Program-made: the position numbers and the translations under genes
The notes under the pieces: generated by a model
The model's input: only the letters and a program-made list of their open reading frames with translations
What the model was told of the DNA's origin: nothing
Database searches by the model: none
Shown here: one piece after another, positions 28,113 to 36,531 of the stretch
How the letters are laid out: each line of letters begins with the position of its first letter
How positions within the stretch are numbered: the first letter of the stretch is position 1
NCBI GenBank assembly: GCA_024233305.1
Contig: JACKPV010000022.1
Coordinates: 676,223-740,222 of the forward strand
Length of the DNA stretch: 64,000 nucleotides
Source of the DNA: Verrucomicrobiales bacterium
GTDB taxonomy: Bacteria; Verrucomicrobiota; Verrucomicrobiia; Limisphaerales; J093
Direction of reading: 5' to 3'

Positions 28113-28166
28113 CCCCTCACCCGCCCTCCGAGTGCCCTCACCCCATCAGATGGGGCGAGGGATGGG
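28113..28166. repeat. REP-like palindrome
   Basis: An inverted repeat with stem CCCTC.CCCCAT (28135-28146), loop CAG and complement ATGGGG.GAGGG (28150-28161), preceded by a second CCCCTCACCC half. One mismatch interrupts the stem. This composition resembles REP elements of high-GC genomes. With no T-run it is a poor intrinsic terminator. It lies in the gap before the LamG gene, which argues against the earliest start codon of that gene. Confidence 0.5.
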
Positions 28167-28211
28167 ATGAAGGTTCAGGAGCTGCACAACGGGCCAAGCG
28201 CCGACCCCAAA

Positions 28212-29834
28212 ATGAACCGCATCCCCAATCCTGAAACCGTTCGGAACGACTGCCGTGACTGCCGGCCCACCATCGGTTCCGTCGCAGAACACCGCCGGCA
28301 CCAGCATGGTCTCGCGCCGCTGGGATGGTTGCTGCTCGCCTTGGGCGGAGCCGGCGCGTATCCGCTTTCGAGCTTGGCTGCCGACCCGCCATCCGGTCCG
28401 GCACTCGGTTCGCCGGCGGCTCAACCGCCCACCCCATCCTCCCTGCGCCATCGCTATTCGTTCACCTACGACGCGAAGGACAGCATTGGCGGGGCGCATG
28501 GGGAACTCATGAGCGGAGCGACCATCGTCCACGGAGCGGTTGAACTGGTTCAACTTGGTCAGTATGTCGACCTGCCCAACGATCTGCTGAGCGACTACCA
28601 CGCGGTCACGATTGAACTCTGGGCAACCGACCGGGGGAGCGGTCCGTGGGCCCGGCTGTTTGACTTCGGGAACAGCACGGGCGGCGAGGATTTCCCGTGG
28701 CCTTCGCCGGCCCTGGGCACGCGCTACTTCTTCCTCTCCCTCCCCAGCGCCTATGGGAACCTGCGCGGCGGCTTCACCGTCACGGGCGGCGGCCAGGGCG
28801 AACAGATCCTCGAATGGACCGGGGGACGCCCGCCGGTCGACGAGGAAACGCACATCGCCCTGGCCTCCGACGGCGGCGCCGGCCTCGGAGTGTTGTATGT
28901 GAACGGCGTCGAGGTCGGACGGAACGAAACCCTCACCCTGACTCCCGCGCTGATTGGTCCCACTGCCAACAACTGGCTCGGACGCTCCCAGTTCTTCGAC
29001 CCGACCTTTCAAGGTGGCATTTCGGAATTCCGCATCTACGACACGGCCCTCGGCCCTGAGGCCGTTGCCGCCAGCTTCGCCGCCGGGCCGGACAAGGTCC
29101 CGTACGACGTTTCGCTGCAAACACGCATCCTAATGTCCGGCGGCGAGGTTAGCCTCGGTCTCGGTCCCGCTGTGGAGGGCAGGTTCTACGGACTGGAGGC
29201 TACAGACGATCCGGTCAATGGGTCTTGGATGCCGCTGCGCACGGTCGTCGGGAACGACGATTGGTTGCAGGTGAGCGTTGGCCCCGACGCTTCACCGAGG
29301 TTCTACCGGGCACGGGAATTGGATGTCGCACTGGTCAATCCCAGTTTCGAGGCGGACCGCTACACCCGCAGCCCTGGCTACCCGAAGGACAACCGGCCGG
29401 TCACCGGCTGGACCTTCAGCGGCGCCAGCGAGGACGCCTACCGCTGGGGCGTCAACCCCGGGTCGTTCGGCAGCATCTTCACCGACAACGGCGCCATTCC
29501 GGAAGGCCGGCAGGCCCTGTTCATCGAGGATGACGGCGCCGTGTCCCAGCGGGTGGCAGGCCTGTCGCCCGGGGTGGCTTACCGGCTGCACTACTTTGAG
29601 AACGCGCGGCTGGGATCGAGCCCGATCTGCCGGGTCGACTTGGGCGGGATGGAGATCGTCGCGGAACACGAAGTCCCACCTGTCGGCGAAACCAACCCCT
29701 ACCACGAAGTGTGGAGCGAGCAGTTCACTCCCGCCGGCGCCGAACTCGACTTGATCTTTACGAAGCGTAGCCCGGACGACACCGGCAGCGCCCTGTTGCT
29801 CGACGCCATCCGGATGGTTCCGGTCGTTCGCTGA
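28212..29834 (+). CDS. Exported LamG/concanavalin-like protein
   Basis: About 540 residues from ATG 28212. An in-frame ATG at 28083 would couple translation to the upstream stop but would read through the REP-like palindrome, so it is less likely. An export segment is near residues 36-54 (APLGWLLLALGGAGAYPLSSLAA). The next 210 residues are a LamG/pentraxin-like beta-sandwich with the usual order of strands (AVTIELWATDR, LGVLYVNGVEVGRNETL, GGISEFRIYDTAL). A linker repeats the small module with FYGLEATDDPV..SWMPL, and the C-terminal 170 residues form a carbohydrate-binding-like domain starting VNPSFEADRY. It probably binds glycans outside the cell. Confidence 0.75.
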   Translation: MNRIPNPETVRNDCRDCRPTIGSVAEHRRHQHGLAPLGWLLLALGGAGAYPLSSLAADPPSGPALGSPAAQPPTPSSLRHRYSFTYDAKDSIGGAHGELMSGATIVHGAVELVQLGQYVDLPNDLLSDYHAVTIELWATDRGSGPWARLFDFGNSTGGEDFPWPSPALGTRYFFLSLPSAYGNLRGGFTVTGGGQGEQILEWTGGRPPVDEETHIALASDGGAGLGVLYVNGVEVGRNETLTLTPALIGPTANNWLGRSQFFDPTFQGGISEFRIYDTALGPEAVAASFAAGPDKVPYDVSLQTRILMSGGEVSLGLGPAVEGRFYGLEATDDPVNGSWMPLRTVVGNDDWLQVSVGPDASPRFYRARELDVALVNPSFEADRYTRSPGYPKDNRPVTGWTFSGASEDAYRWGVNPGSFGSIFTDNGAIPEGRQALFIEDDGAVSQRVAGLSPGVAYRLHYFENARLGSSPICRVDLGGMEIVAEHEVPPVGETNPYHEVWSEQFTPAGAELDLIFTKRSPDDTGSALLLDAIRMVPVVR

Positions 29835-30010
29835 GCCGGAAGCAGGCGGTCGGCGCGGACCTGCCTCGTTGCGCTTCACGGAAGAAACGGGGGAAACCTG
29901 ATAACCGTCGTCCGCGCTTTGCGTTTCCCCCTTTGACGGCCGTGGCGTCGATGGCGAACGGGACGCGCTCCCTCCGCGCCGCTGCCGGTTGTCAATCCAG
30001 TGAACCACTC

Positions 30011-30274
30011 ATGGTCAACGAGCTGAGCGTCGAAATCGATGCGGGACGGAAACAGGCAATCCGCAAGGCGCGCGCGGCCATCGCGGGAGGTGTGGGCCGG
30101 CTCGTGCTGGGCTCCTTTCTCGCGGCGTTCGCCGTGCTGCTCGGATGGGGTGACGAAGCCACCATGGCAGCATGGACACTGGCCGCCGGACCCTTCGTCC
30201 TCTGGTTTCTCCTGAAAGGCACGAAACAGATCGTCGTGGACGGCTGGGTGCAACTCTGGATCAACCGGCACTGA
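30011..30274 (+). CDS. Small two-helix membrane protein
   Basis: An 87-residue product starting at ATG 30011; an upstream ATG at 29933 is in frame but gives a tail without membrane or signal character. Two hydrophobic segments are visible at about 20-42 (VGRLVLGSFLAAFAVLLGW) and 48-66 (AAWTLAAGPFVLWFLLKG). The basic N-terminal stretch (GRKQAIRKARAA) suggests the N-terminus is cytoplasmic. No family recognised. The neighbour upstream is an exported protein; downstream is convergent. Confidence 0.5.
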   Translation: MVNELSVEIDAGRKQAIRKARAAIAGGVGRLVLGSFLAAFAVLLGWGDEATMAAWTLAAGPFVLWFLLKGTKQIVVDGWVQLWINRH

Positions 30275-30572
30275 ACGCACCCCGCTACCGATCACCCGAC
30301 AACCGACCCCGTCCGGCTCCGGAATCCGCCGCAAACCGACGCGCTCCGGCTACCCGCGACCGCGGGACGGAGAGGAACCGCCGCGCGAACCGCGACCAAG
30401 CGGTGAAAGCGCCGCCGGTCGGCGCGGATCCGGGGGCCGGGTTCGACTTCGAATGATCCGTTGCTCGTTCACCACGATAACCCGTCGCTCCCACGCGCGA
30501 CGCCGCCCTACTGGGAGCGAACGATGCGCCGACTCGACTTACCAGGGCTACGCGCCAAGGCACGGCCACGGA
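30275..30572. other. Convergent gap without a recognisable gene
   Basis: The 298 bases between the small membrane protein and the ACP gene hold only GC-rich sequence with shadow-like open frames; no terminator hairpin with T-run is seen. Confidence 0.5.
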
Positions 30573-30857
30573 TCACAGGCCTTCCGCCGGCGTCGCGGCG
30601 GACGACTCAGCGATGGCGGCGGCGATGGTATCGATGCTCGCGAGCACCTGCCGCGCGGCGTCGGCATCCGAGATCTTGAGGCCGTAGTGCTTGTCGAGGG
30701 CCACCACGATCTGGAGGGCATCGACGGAGTCCAACCCCATGCCGTCCGGACCGAACAGCGGCGTGTCGTCCCCGAGGGACTCCGCCGCGTCCTGCAACAT
30801 CAGGTTGGTGATCAGGAGGTCCCGCACCTCCGCTTTCAATTCGTCCGTCGCTTCCAT
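30573..30857 (-). CDS. Acyl carrier protein
   Basis: A 94-residue carrier protein with the GLDSVDALQIVVALD motif, whose Ser is the 4'-phosphopantetheine site. The acidic four-helix pattern and length fit an ACP. The tail (SSAATPAEGL) is longer than in housekeeping AcpP. It lies directly after a FabG-like SDR (0-base gap), without other fatty-acid genes, so it is more likely a dedicated carrier for a secondary or lipid product than the house ACP. No ketosynthase or acyltransferase is nearby. Confidence 0.85.
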   Translation of the reverse strand: MEATDELKAEVRDLLITNLMLQDAAESLGDDTPLFGPDGMGLDSVDALQIVVALDKHYGLKISDADAARQVLASIDTIAAAIAESSAATPAEGL

Positions 30858-31589
30858 TCAGAGAATTCCGCCGTCGATTTTGAGGGTAGAGCCTGTGACA
30901 TAACCGGCCTCGGAACAAGCCAGAAACCGGACCGCTGCCGCGACTTCATCCGGCCGGCCAAACCGCCGCATCGGCACCTGCGCCAAAGCCGCCTGCCGGC
31001 GTTCCGCGGGCAGCCGCTCGAGCTGGTCCGAATCGATGTAGCCCGGACAGACAGTGTTGACCGTGATCCCGATCCGCGCGACTTCCTTGGCCAGCGATTG
31101 TCCAAGCGCCACGACGCCCGCCTTGGCCGCCGCGTAGTTCGCCTGGCCGGCCGGCGCCAGCAGGGCGCTGAGGGAGGCGATGTTGATGATGCGTCCGTGT
31201 CGATGGCTGATCATGGTCGGGAGCACCGCCTGACAGCCGTGGAACACTGCGTTCAAATTCGCGGCGAGAACCCGGTCCCAGGATTCGGGCGCCATCGTGG
31301 CGAGCAGGGCGTCCTCGTGAAAGCCGGCATTGTTCACCAGCACATCCAACCGGTCGAATCGGGCTGTGATTTCGGCCACCGCCGAACGCCAGGCCGCCGG
31401 ATCAGTGACGTCCAGCGCCACCGCGGTCGTCCGGTCGGGAAACGCTTCGCCGAGGGAATCCGCCCGATCCCGCCGCGCGCGCACGCCGAGACAGACGTGG
31501 TTCGCGGGCGATTCATCGAGAAACGCCCGGGCGATGGCCTGCCCCAATGCGCCGTTGGCGCCGGTGACCAGAATGACGCGCGGTGGCAT
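30858..31589 (-). CDS. FabG-like 3-oxoacyl-ACP reductase (SDR family)
   Basis: A 243-residue classical SDR starting at MPPRVILVTG. TGANGALG is the cofactor loop and NNAG is present. The active-site Ser lies in IINIASLSALL, and Tyr/Lys in QANYAAAKAG. The C-terminal VTGSTLKIDGGIL resembles FabG. The acidic/basic pattern after strand 2 does not decide NADH versus NADPH. The gene directly precedes the ACP gene and they share no spacer, which supports a reductase acting on an acyl-ACP. It is divergent from the MntR-type regulator 241 bases away. Confidence 0.85.
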   Translation of the reverse strand: MPPRVILVTGANGALGQAIARAFLDESPANHVCLGVRARRDRADSLGEAFPDRTTAVALDVTDPAAWRSAVAEITARFDRLDVLVNNAGFHEDALLATMAPESWDRVLAANLNAVFHGCQAVLPTMISHRHGRIINIASLSALLAPAGQANYAAAKAGVVALGQSLAKEVARIGITVNTVCPGYIDSDQLERLPAERRQAALAQVPMRRFGRPDEVAAAVRFLACSEAGYVTGSTLKIDGGIL

Positions 31590-31830
31590 GAATTCGTGTC
31601 CGGTTGCCTGTCCCTCGGGGAACCAAGCGCCCCCCGGCGGCCGGCGGCCCGATGCCTTTTGCGAGGGGCGTGCGAATCCCGATTGGCACCCCGAGAATGC
31701 CGGTCGACAACCGGCGTTGGCGACAACAAACCGCGGCGGAACCCGGCGCCCGGGATCAAGCGCGGGCACGGACGGAACCCCCGGCTTGCCCTGCCCGCCC
31801 GGAGTGTGGTTTATACCCGCAGGCAGCATC

Positions 31831-32271
31831 ATGGCACCCACACCCAGTCAGAGCGCGGAGGACTATCTCGAGCGCATTCACGAGCTCATCCAGGAGAAGG
31901 GATACGCCCGCGTGGTGGACATCGCCTCGTCGTTGCGCGTGACCCAGGCCTCGGTGACCAGCATGGTCCAGCGGCTCGGCGAACAGGGCTACCTGAATTA
32001 TGAGAAGTACCGCGGCGTTCTGCTGACCGAGAAGGGGCTCGAGGTCGCCGTGGGCATCCAGGAACGGCACGAGATGCTCTCCCGGTTCTTCTCGCTCCTC
32101 GAAATCGACGAGGCCACGCAGCGGCGCGACATCGAAGGTATCGAACACCATCTCAGCCCGGCCACCGTGGCGGTGATGGCGGATCTCGCCCGGTTTCTCG
32201 AGGAAAACCCCGGCGTGTTGGAACGCTTCCGGGAGTCCCGTCGCCTGAACCGCCGGCGCAACGCCGCCTGA
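31831..32271 (+). CDS. mntR: MntR-type metal-dependent transcriptional regulator (DtxR family)
   Basis: A 146-residue DtxR-family repressor: winged helix-turn-helix at about 10-70 (VVDIASSLRVTQASVTSMVQRL) and a helical dimerisation domain. Six residues equivalent to the Bacillus MntR metal ligands, Asp11, Glu14, His80, Glu102, Glu105 and His106, are present with a constant +3 offset from Asp8, Glu11, His77, Glu99, Glu102, His103. The Glu at position 14 in place of the Met of DtxR/IdeR supports manganese specificity. There is no SH3-like C-terminal domain, as in MntR. A metal transporter gene is not seen in the window. The next gene starts 7 bases downstream. Confidence 0.9.
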   Translation: MAPTPSQSAEDYLERIHELIQEKGYARVVDIASSLRVTQASVTSMVQRLGEQGYLNYEKYRGVLLTEKGLEVAVGIQERHEMLSRFFSLLEIDEATQRRDIEGIEHHLSPATVAVMADLARFLEENPGVLERFRESRRLNRRRNAA

Positions 32272-32277
32272 AACGCC

Positions 32278-32658
32278 ATGCAACTGCCCGACCTGCTCAA
32301 GCTCCAGGGCATCGCCGAATCGGTGGTCACCCGGACCGTGCGCGCCCTGCCCGCCGAACTGCGCCGTCACGCCGAGACCCTGCCGGTCTGCTTCGAGCCG
32401 GCCCCGAACGCGGAAACCGTCGCCGACGGCATCGATCCCGACACCCTCGGCCTCTTCGTCGGCCCGGAATATGGCGAGGCCGAAAGCGCCCTGATCGACG
32501 TGCCGTCGCAGATCATCCTCTACCTCGAAAACCTCTGGGATTTCTCCGAAGGCGACGAGGACCTCTTCCGGGGCGAAGTGCGGACGACGTTCCTCCACGA
32601 ACTCGGGCACTATCTCGGTCTCGACGAGGACGACCTCGAACGCCGCGGGCTGCTCTGA
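32278..32658 (+). CDS. Minimal zinc metallopeptidase-fold protein (DUF1025 type)
   Basis: A 126-residue protein with the gluzincin-like motif HELGHYLGLDEDDLE (His107, Glu108, His111). This short family, annotated as metallopeptidase family protein, has the zinc site but almost no substrate-binding parts, and no member is known to me to have a defined substrate. It follows mntR by 6 bases, so it is likely cotranscribed. Length is typical. Confidence 0.8.
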   Translation: MQLPDLLKLQGIAESVVTRTVRALPAELRRHAETLPVCFEPAPNAETVADGIDPDTLGLFVGPEYGEAESALIDVPSQIILYLENLWDFSEGDEDLFRGEVRTTFLHELGHYLGLDEDDLERRGLL

Positions 32659-32682
32659 CCGGTCGGTCGCCTGCGCCGCGCC

Positions 32683-33237
32683 TCAAGGCCGCGACGCGAT
32701 GGATTCCTCGGGGACGCAGACGCGCGCCAGCGAAAGGGCGGCGGTCCGCGCATCCGCCAGGATGGCCTCCAGCTCGGTCTGCAGGGGACGATCGATCCGG
32801 GTCAGTGCGCGCACCGGTTCCGGCGGGAGATTCCGCACCTGCTGCGTCAAACGCCCGGCTTGTTCGCGGGTGAACTCGGCCAGGTCGATCTCCACCGTCC
32901 GGGGGCGCCACCACGGTCCGAAAGCCAGCGCCACGGCCAGCCCCGCCACCGCCGCCAGCGACCAACCCATCCAGCGTCGCCGCCCCACGCCGCCGGGCCG
33001 GGCCTGCGCTTCCGCCCGCTTCACCGCCGAGCGAATCCGCGCCGCCAGGAACGGCGGAACGGGGCGACGTTCACGCGCCGCTTCGGCGCGCAACCGCGCC
33101 GCCACGGCCCGCCGCCCGGACGCGGCGTGTTCGCAACGGGGACAGGCGGCGCGATGCCGCCGCAACCAGCGCGGCCCCCGGTCGGACCGGTCCCCGGTGA
33201 GGGGGGACAACCATTCGTGCAATAGACAGCGAATCAT
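32683..33237 (-). CDS. Probable anti-sigma factor, membrane-anchored
   Basis: A 184-residue protein. The N-terminus carries a CXXC cysteine pair and a His upstream (CLLHEW..., HRAACPRCEH), resembling a zinc-binding anti-sigma domain. One transmembrane helix is near 100-117 (WSLAAVAGLAVALAFG). The rest is a short extracytoplasmic region. Its start overlaps the sigma factor stop by four bases (33234-33237), the usual arrangement for a sigma/anti-sigma pair. The zinc-finger match is partial, so the function rests mostly on context. Confidence 0.65.
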   Translation of the reverse strand: MIRCLLHEWLSPLTGDRSDRGPRWLRRHRAACPRCEHAASGRRAVAARLRAEAARERRPVPPFLAARIRSAVKRAEAQARPGGVGRRRWMGWSLAAVAGLAVALAFGPWWRPRTVEIDLAEFTREQAGRLTQQVRNLPPEPVRALTRIDRPLQTELEAILADARTAALSLARVCVPEESIASRP

Positions 33238-33941
33238 GGGGAAAAAGACCAGTCGACCGCCGCCGCGCCGGAACCGGAAGGGGTGAACTCCCCCGTCCCC
33301 TCCAGCCGGCGGCGCAGTTCGTTGCGACCGCGATGCAGGAGCACCCGCACACAAATCCGGGTCGTGCGCATGACCCGCGCCACCTCCTCGACGTCCAGGC
33401 CCTCGCCATAGTGCAGCCACAACGCCTCGCGTTGGCGCGGCTTGAGCCGACGGGCATGACGCCAGATCGAGTCCGCCAGATCGGCCTGTTCGGTTACCCG
33501 GTCGGGGACCTCCCCCGCCGGCGCGGCCAGCGTCTGCTCGGTGAACTCCTCGTTGGGTCGACGGGCGCGGAAATGGTTCAAGGCCGTGCGCCGCGCGATG
33601 GTGAACAACCACGGAATGAAGGCCCGCGTGGTCTGAAATCGCGCCATGCCCCGCCAGGCTTTCAGGAAGGTATCTTGCGTGAGATCCTCGGCGTCGTGCG
33701 GGTTGCCAACGAACTTCCAGAGATAATTGAAGACCGCCGGCGCATGGCGATCCACGAGGCCGGCGAAGTCCTCCGCGGAGCCCCGGCGGCTGCCGGCGAT
33801 CAATTCCTCGTCCGACCGTTCCGCCGCCGTTTCCTCCGCCCGGTCGACCGTGGACGGCCGACCGGCACACGCCGCCGCCGGCTCTCCGGTTCGGGATCGG
33901 GAACCGGGGCCGGCGGGCTGCTGACGGGCAACGGAAGTCAT
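33234..33941 (-). CDS. ECF RNA polymerase sigma factor (RpoE-like)
   Basis: A 235-residue sigma factor. Region 2 reads YLWKFVGNPHDAEDLTQDTFLKAW, with the AEDLTQDTFL motif of ECF factors, and region 4 reads RQREALWLHYGEGLDVEEVARVMRTTRICVRVLLHRGRNEL. A basic, Ala/Gly-rich N-terminal extension of about 40 residues precedes region 2. It is overlapped by the downstream anti-sigma gene, and the upstream exported-protein gene ends 13 bases before it. The whole forms a three-gene operon. Confidence 0.92.
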   Translation of the reverse strand: MTSVARQQPAGPGSRSRTGEPAAACAGRPSTVDRAEETAAERSDEELIAGSRRGSAEDFAGLVDRHAPAVFNYLWKFVGNPHDAEDLTQDTFLKAWRGMARFQTTRAFIPWLFTIARRTALNHFRARRPNEEFTEQTLAAPAGEVPDRVTEQADLADSIWRHARRLKPRQREALWLHYGEGLDVEEVARVMRTTRICVRVLLHRGRNELRRRLEGTGEFTPSGSGAAAVDWSFSP

Positions 33942-33954
33942 GCGACGGCTCCGG

Positions 33955-34905
33955 TTACCATCCCTCTTCCTCCGCCTGCTGGCGAATGCGTTGTTGGATC
34001 TTCTCGATGGGGATCCGGAGGTGCAGATCCGCGTTCCGCCCGGACGCGGACACGTTCACCATCTGCGACAGGTCCTTCAACTCCTGGTTGTCCACCTGGC
34101 CCAGCGCAACGAGCGCCTTGAGTCCCTGGATGACCTGCGCCACCTGCTCACTGACGCGGGCGTCGCGCGTGAGCAGACGGAGGTTGAGCAGGAGATTGTC
34201 GCCCTGCTCGGCCAACGTCGCCTGCAAGCCATCAGCCATGCGCAACACCTGGGCCTGGGGCGGAATAGGTGCCTCGCTGGCAAAGCCCTTGGCGGCGGCG
34301 ACGAGGAAGAACGAACCCGGCGCCCCCGGCGTCTCAAGGGCGGCCCCGCCCGCGGTAAGGCTGTCGCGCGTGCCGAGCAGGACTTCGCGCGCCTCCTCGA
34401 CCTGGGCTCGTGACTGCCCGATCACCACCGGACGCCCCGGCGCCAGCGCCACGTAGGCCTTGTCGTTCAGCGAGTACAACGCCGTCCCGCCCTTCACGAG
34501 CGGGATGACCGGACCGTCCTCGCCGTACCCGGCTTCCTTCTGCTTGCGCAGCGCGGCCTCCAAACCTCCCCGGACGTCCAGGTCGGTGTCGATGACCAGC
34601 ACCCCCATGGCCCGGCGCGGAGCGCGATAGTCCCGCCCGTAAAGCGTCAGTCCGTGGATGCGGCGCCAGTTGAAATCCACCCCCAGCTCGGCCTTCAGCT
34701 TCGTCGCTCCTTCGGCGAACCGCGCGTCCAGCAAGCGCTTCGCCAGAAAGGTCCCCGACTGCGTCTCGAGGAGTTGTTCCACGTCGAGGTGAACCACCCA
34801 CTTCGCATCGGCGGCGACGCGGGCGCGGTCCAAAGGTCCGGCCACCAACCACGCCGAGGTCAACGGCGTCAGCAGGCTCAGACAGAACAGGGTCTTGCGG
34901 TTCAT
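33955..34905 (-). CDS. Exported protein of unknown function in the ECF sigma operon
   Basis: A 316-residue product. The ATG at 34905 follows GAAGGA at a 7-base spacing and opens a signal peptide (FCLSLLTPLTSAWLVAG). The body has repeated strand-helix units with clear motifs ADAKWVVHLDVEQLLETQSG and LKAELGVDFN, a lipoprotein-like or PorV-like fold is not evident, and residues 265-316 end in a charged helix. Such proteins precede ECF sigma factor genes in related bacteria. It may report envelope state to the anti-sigma factor, but this is inference. No enzymatic residues can be identified. Confidence 0.7.
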   Translation of the reverse strand: MNRKTLFCLSLLTPLTSAWLVAGPLDRARVAADAKWVVHLDVEQLLETQSGTFLAKRLLDARFAEGATKLKAELGVDFNWRRIHGLTLYGRDYRAPRRAMGVLVIDTDLDVRGGLEAALRKQKEAGYGEDGPVIPLVKGGTALYSLNDKAYVALAPGRPVVIGQSRAQVEEAREVLLGTRDSLTAGGAALETPGAPGSFFLVAAAKGFASEAPIPPQAQVLRMADGLQATLAEQGDNLLLNLRLLTRDARVSEQVAQVIQGLKALVALGQVDNQELKDLSQMVNVSASGRNADLHLRIPIEKIQQRIRQQAEEEGW

Positions 34906-35046
34906 GTTCGATTCCTTCGTTGTGATTCGCATCTTGCGTTCCCCGTGACCGACCACACCGGACGACGGGCGAACGTTCACCCTTCATTCACGGCAGCCGC
35001 CTTGGTGGTTACAGGAAACAGCGCGCGCCAATCGCGGCGCCGGCTG

Positions 35047-36492
35047 TCAACCGCCCCCCTTGACCTCGACGACGAGGCGCTGAAACGACGTGAGCGCCGG
35101 CTCCCCGTCATCCGTGGCCTCGACCACAACATGCACCTCGGACCGGGGCGGGTTGACAGGCAGCGCCAGCGAAGCCGACGCCGTCCCGGCGGACTCGAGG
35201 GTCGCGGCGCGGCTTTCCCGCCCGGGCGCCTCATGGATCCACCACCGGAACCGGAGCACATCCCCGTCCGGATCCTGACTGTCCGAGGCATCGAGCCGCA
35301 CCCTTCGCCCCGCCTCGGTGACGAGGCGCAAGATCCCGTAGGCGCCGCGGTCGGGACCGTCGTCCACGACCGCCAGCCCGCCCTCGGGCGACTTTACCGA
35401 AATCCGGGGCGCATGATTTGCCGCGTCCGGGGCGCGAACGCACCAATCCATCCGGGCCTGAAAATCAGCCTGAAACGCGGGCCGCCACCGCCACACCCCA
35501 ACCCGGGGATGCGCCTCCTCGCCCAGCCGGTCGGGAGCGTCCCGGAACACCCCGTTGTCGACCCGCTCGAAACGCCCGCCCCAGCCGCCCCAATCCGGAT
35601 GGGCCGGGTCGTTCACGCCGTTCGGCAGAAAGAAGAACCACGAGGGCGTGTCGCCTTCCTTGAGCACGCCGTGGGGATTTGGCGCGGTCCAGGTGCGGGT
35701 GGGATACAAGGCCCCGAGCGCGCCGTGACCCTCGCGCACGTGCGCGTCGATCCAGGCCCGGGAAGTGAGGTCCAGGTCGCCATCCAGATACATCCCCCGA
35801 AAGACGGCCTCGCGCCGCTCGCGGCCGGGCGGGGCCTTGTCGAGCACGTAGAACAACCCGGGGAATTCCTGCGCCATCCACGACTGGATACCGTCCTGGT
35901 CCGCAATGTCATGGACGCGCAACCGGGTCGCGAACCGCGCGAAGCCCGCCTCACCCCGGTCGGAGCGAACCCGCCACAGCGCTTGGGCCAAGTCCGTCTG
36001 GCCACCCCAGACGGCGATGTTCAACGGGCGCGGATCCGCTTGGTCCGCCCTCGCGATGATCCACTGCGAACCCTCGGTGTCGTGTCCCGCGCCGATATGC
36101 GCCCGACCGCGCTGCGGGTTGCCCGCCTTGACCACGGCCCGCAACCCCGCGGCCGGTGGATAGCGGGGATCGTGACGCACAAGGTTGGGCTGAACGGTCG
36201 CATAGGCGTCCACGATCTCCCGGATCAGGTCCGGTCGCACCACCGCTTCCTTCAATTCACCCGGGGTCCCCGAAGCTGACGCGACGAGCCCCTCGATGAC
36301 GAACTCGTTGGCATAGGTCATCAGGCGGATCATCGACTGCCGGTCATCAGGATCGCCGCCAATGTCGGTGAGCACCAGCAGACGCGGCCGCGGGTCGGGC
36401 GTCGAACCGGCAGCCCGGCCAAAACCGGGCGCCAGCGAACCGGCAAGGAGGCAAAGACCGAGCCTGGAGGCGCGCACGAGGGGGTTGCACAT
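35047..36492 (-). CDS. DUF1593 protein (nucleoside hydrolase-like, Sde182 family)
   Basis: A 481-residue exported protein with a signal peptide of about 28 residues. The N-terminal domain opens with LLVLTDIGGDPDDRQS (Asp43 to Asp50), the DxDxxxDD-like metal loop of the nucleoside hydrolase fold, followed by the DUF1593 segments GQTDLAQALW and FPGLFYVLDKAP. The C-terminal domain (about 385-481) is a cadherin-like Sde182-type beta-sandwich with DASDSQDPDGD. Members were described as cellulose-binding secreted proteins of uncertain activity. It lies between the exported ECF-operon protein and the SGNH gene on the same strand, 40 bases after the latter. Confidence 0.82.
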   Translation of the reverse strand: MCNPLVRASRLGLCLLAGSLAPGFGRAAGSTPDPRPRLLVLTDIGGDPDDRQSMIRLMTYANEFVIEGLVASASGTPGELKEAVVRPDLIREIVDAYATVQPNLVRHDPRYPPAAGLRAVVKAGNPQRGRAHIGAGHDTEGSQWIIARADQADPRPLNIAVWGGQTDLAQALWRVRSDRGEAGFARFATRLRVHDIADQDGIQSWMAQEFPGLFYVLDKAPPGRERREAVFRGMYLDGDLDLTSRAWIDAHVREGHGALGALYPTRTWTAPNPHGVLKEGDTPSWFFFLPNGVNDPAHPDWGGWGGRFERVDNGVFRDAPDRLGEEAHPRVGVWRWRPAFQADFQARMDWCVRAPDAANHAPRISVKSPEGGLAVVDDGPDRGAYGILRLVTEAGRRVRLDASDSQDPDGDVLRFRWWIHEAPGRESRAATLESAGTASASLALPVNPPRSEVHVVVEATDDGEPALTSFQRLVVEVKGGG

Positions 36493-36531
36493 GCCGGCAA
36501 CCTACCCCCGCGCCGGCCCGGCTCGCGAGCC

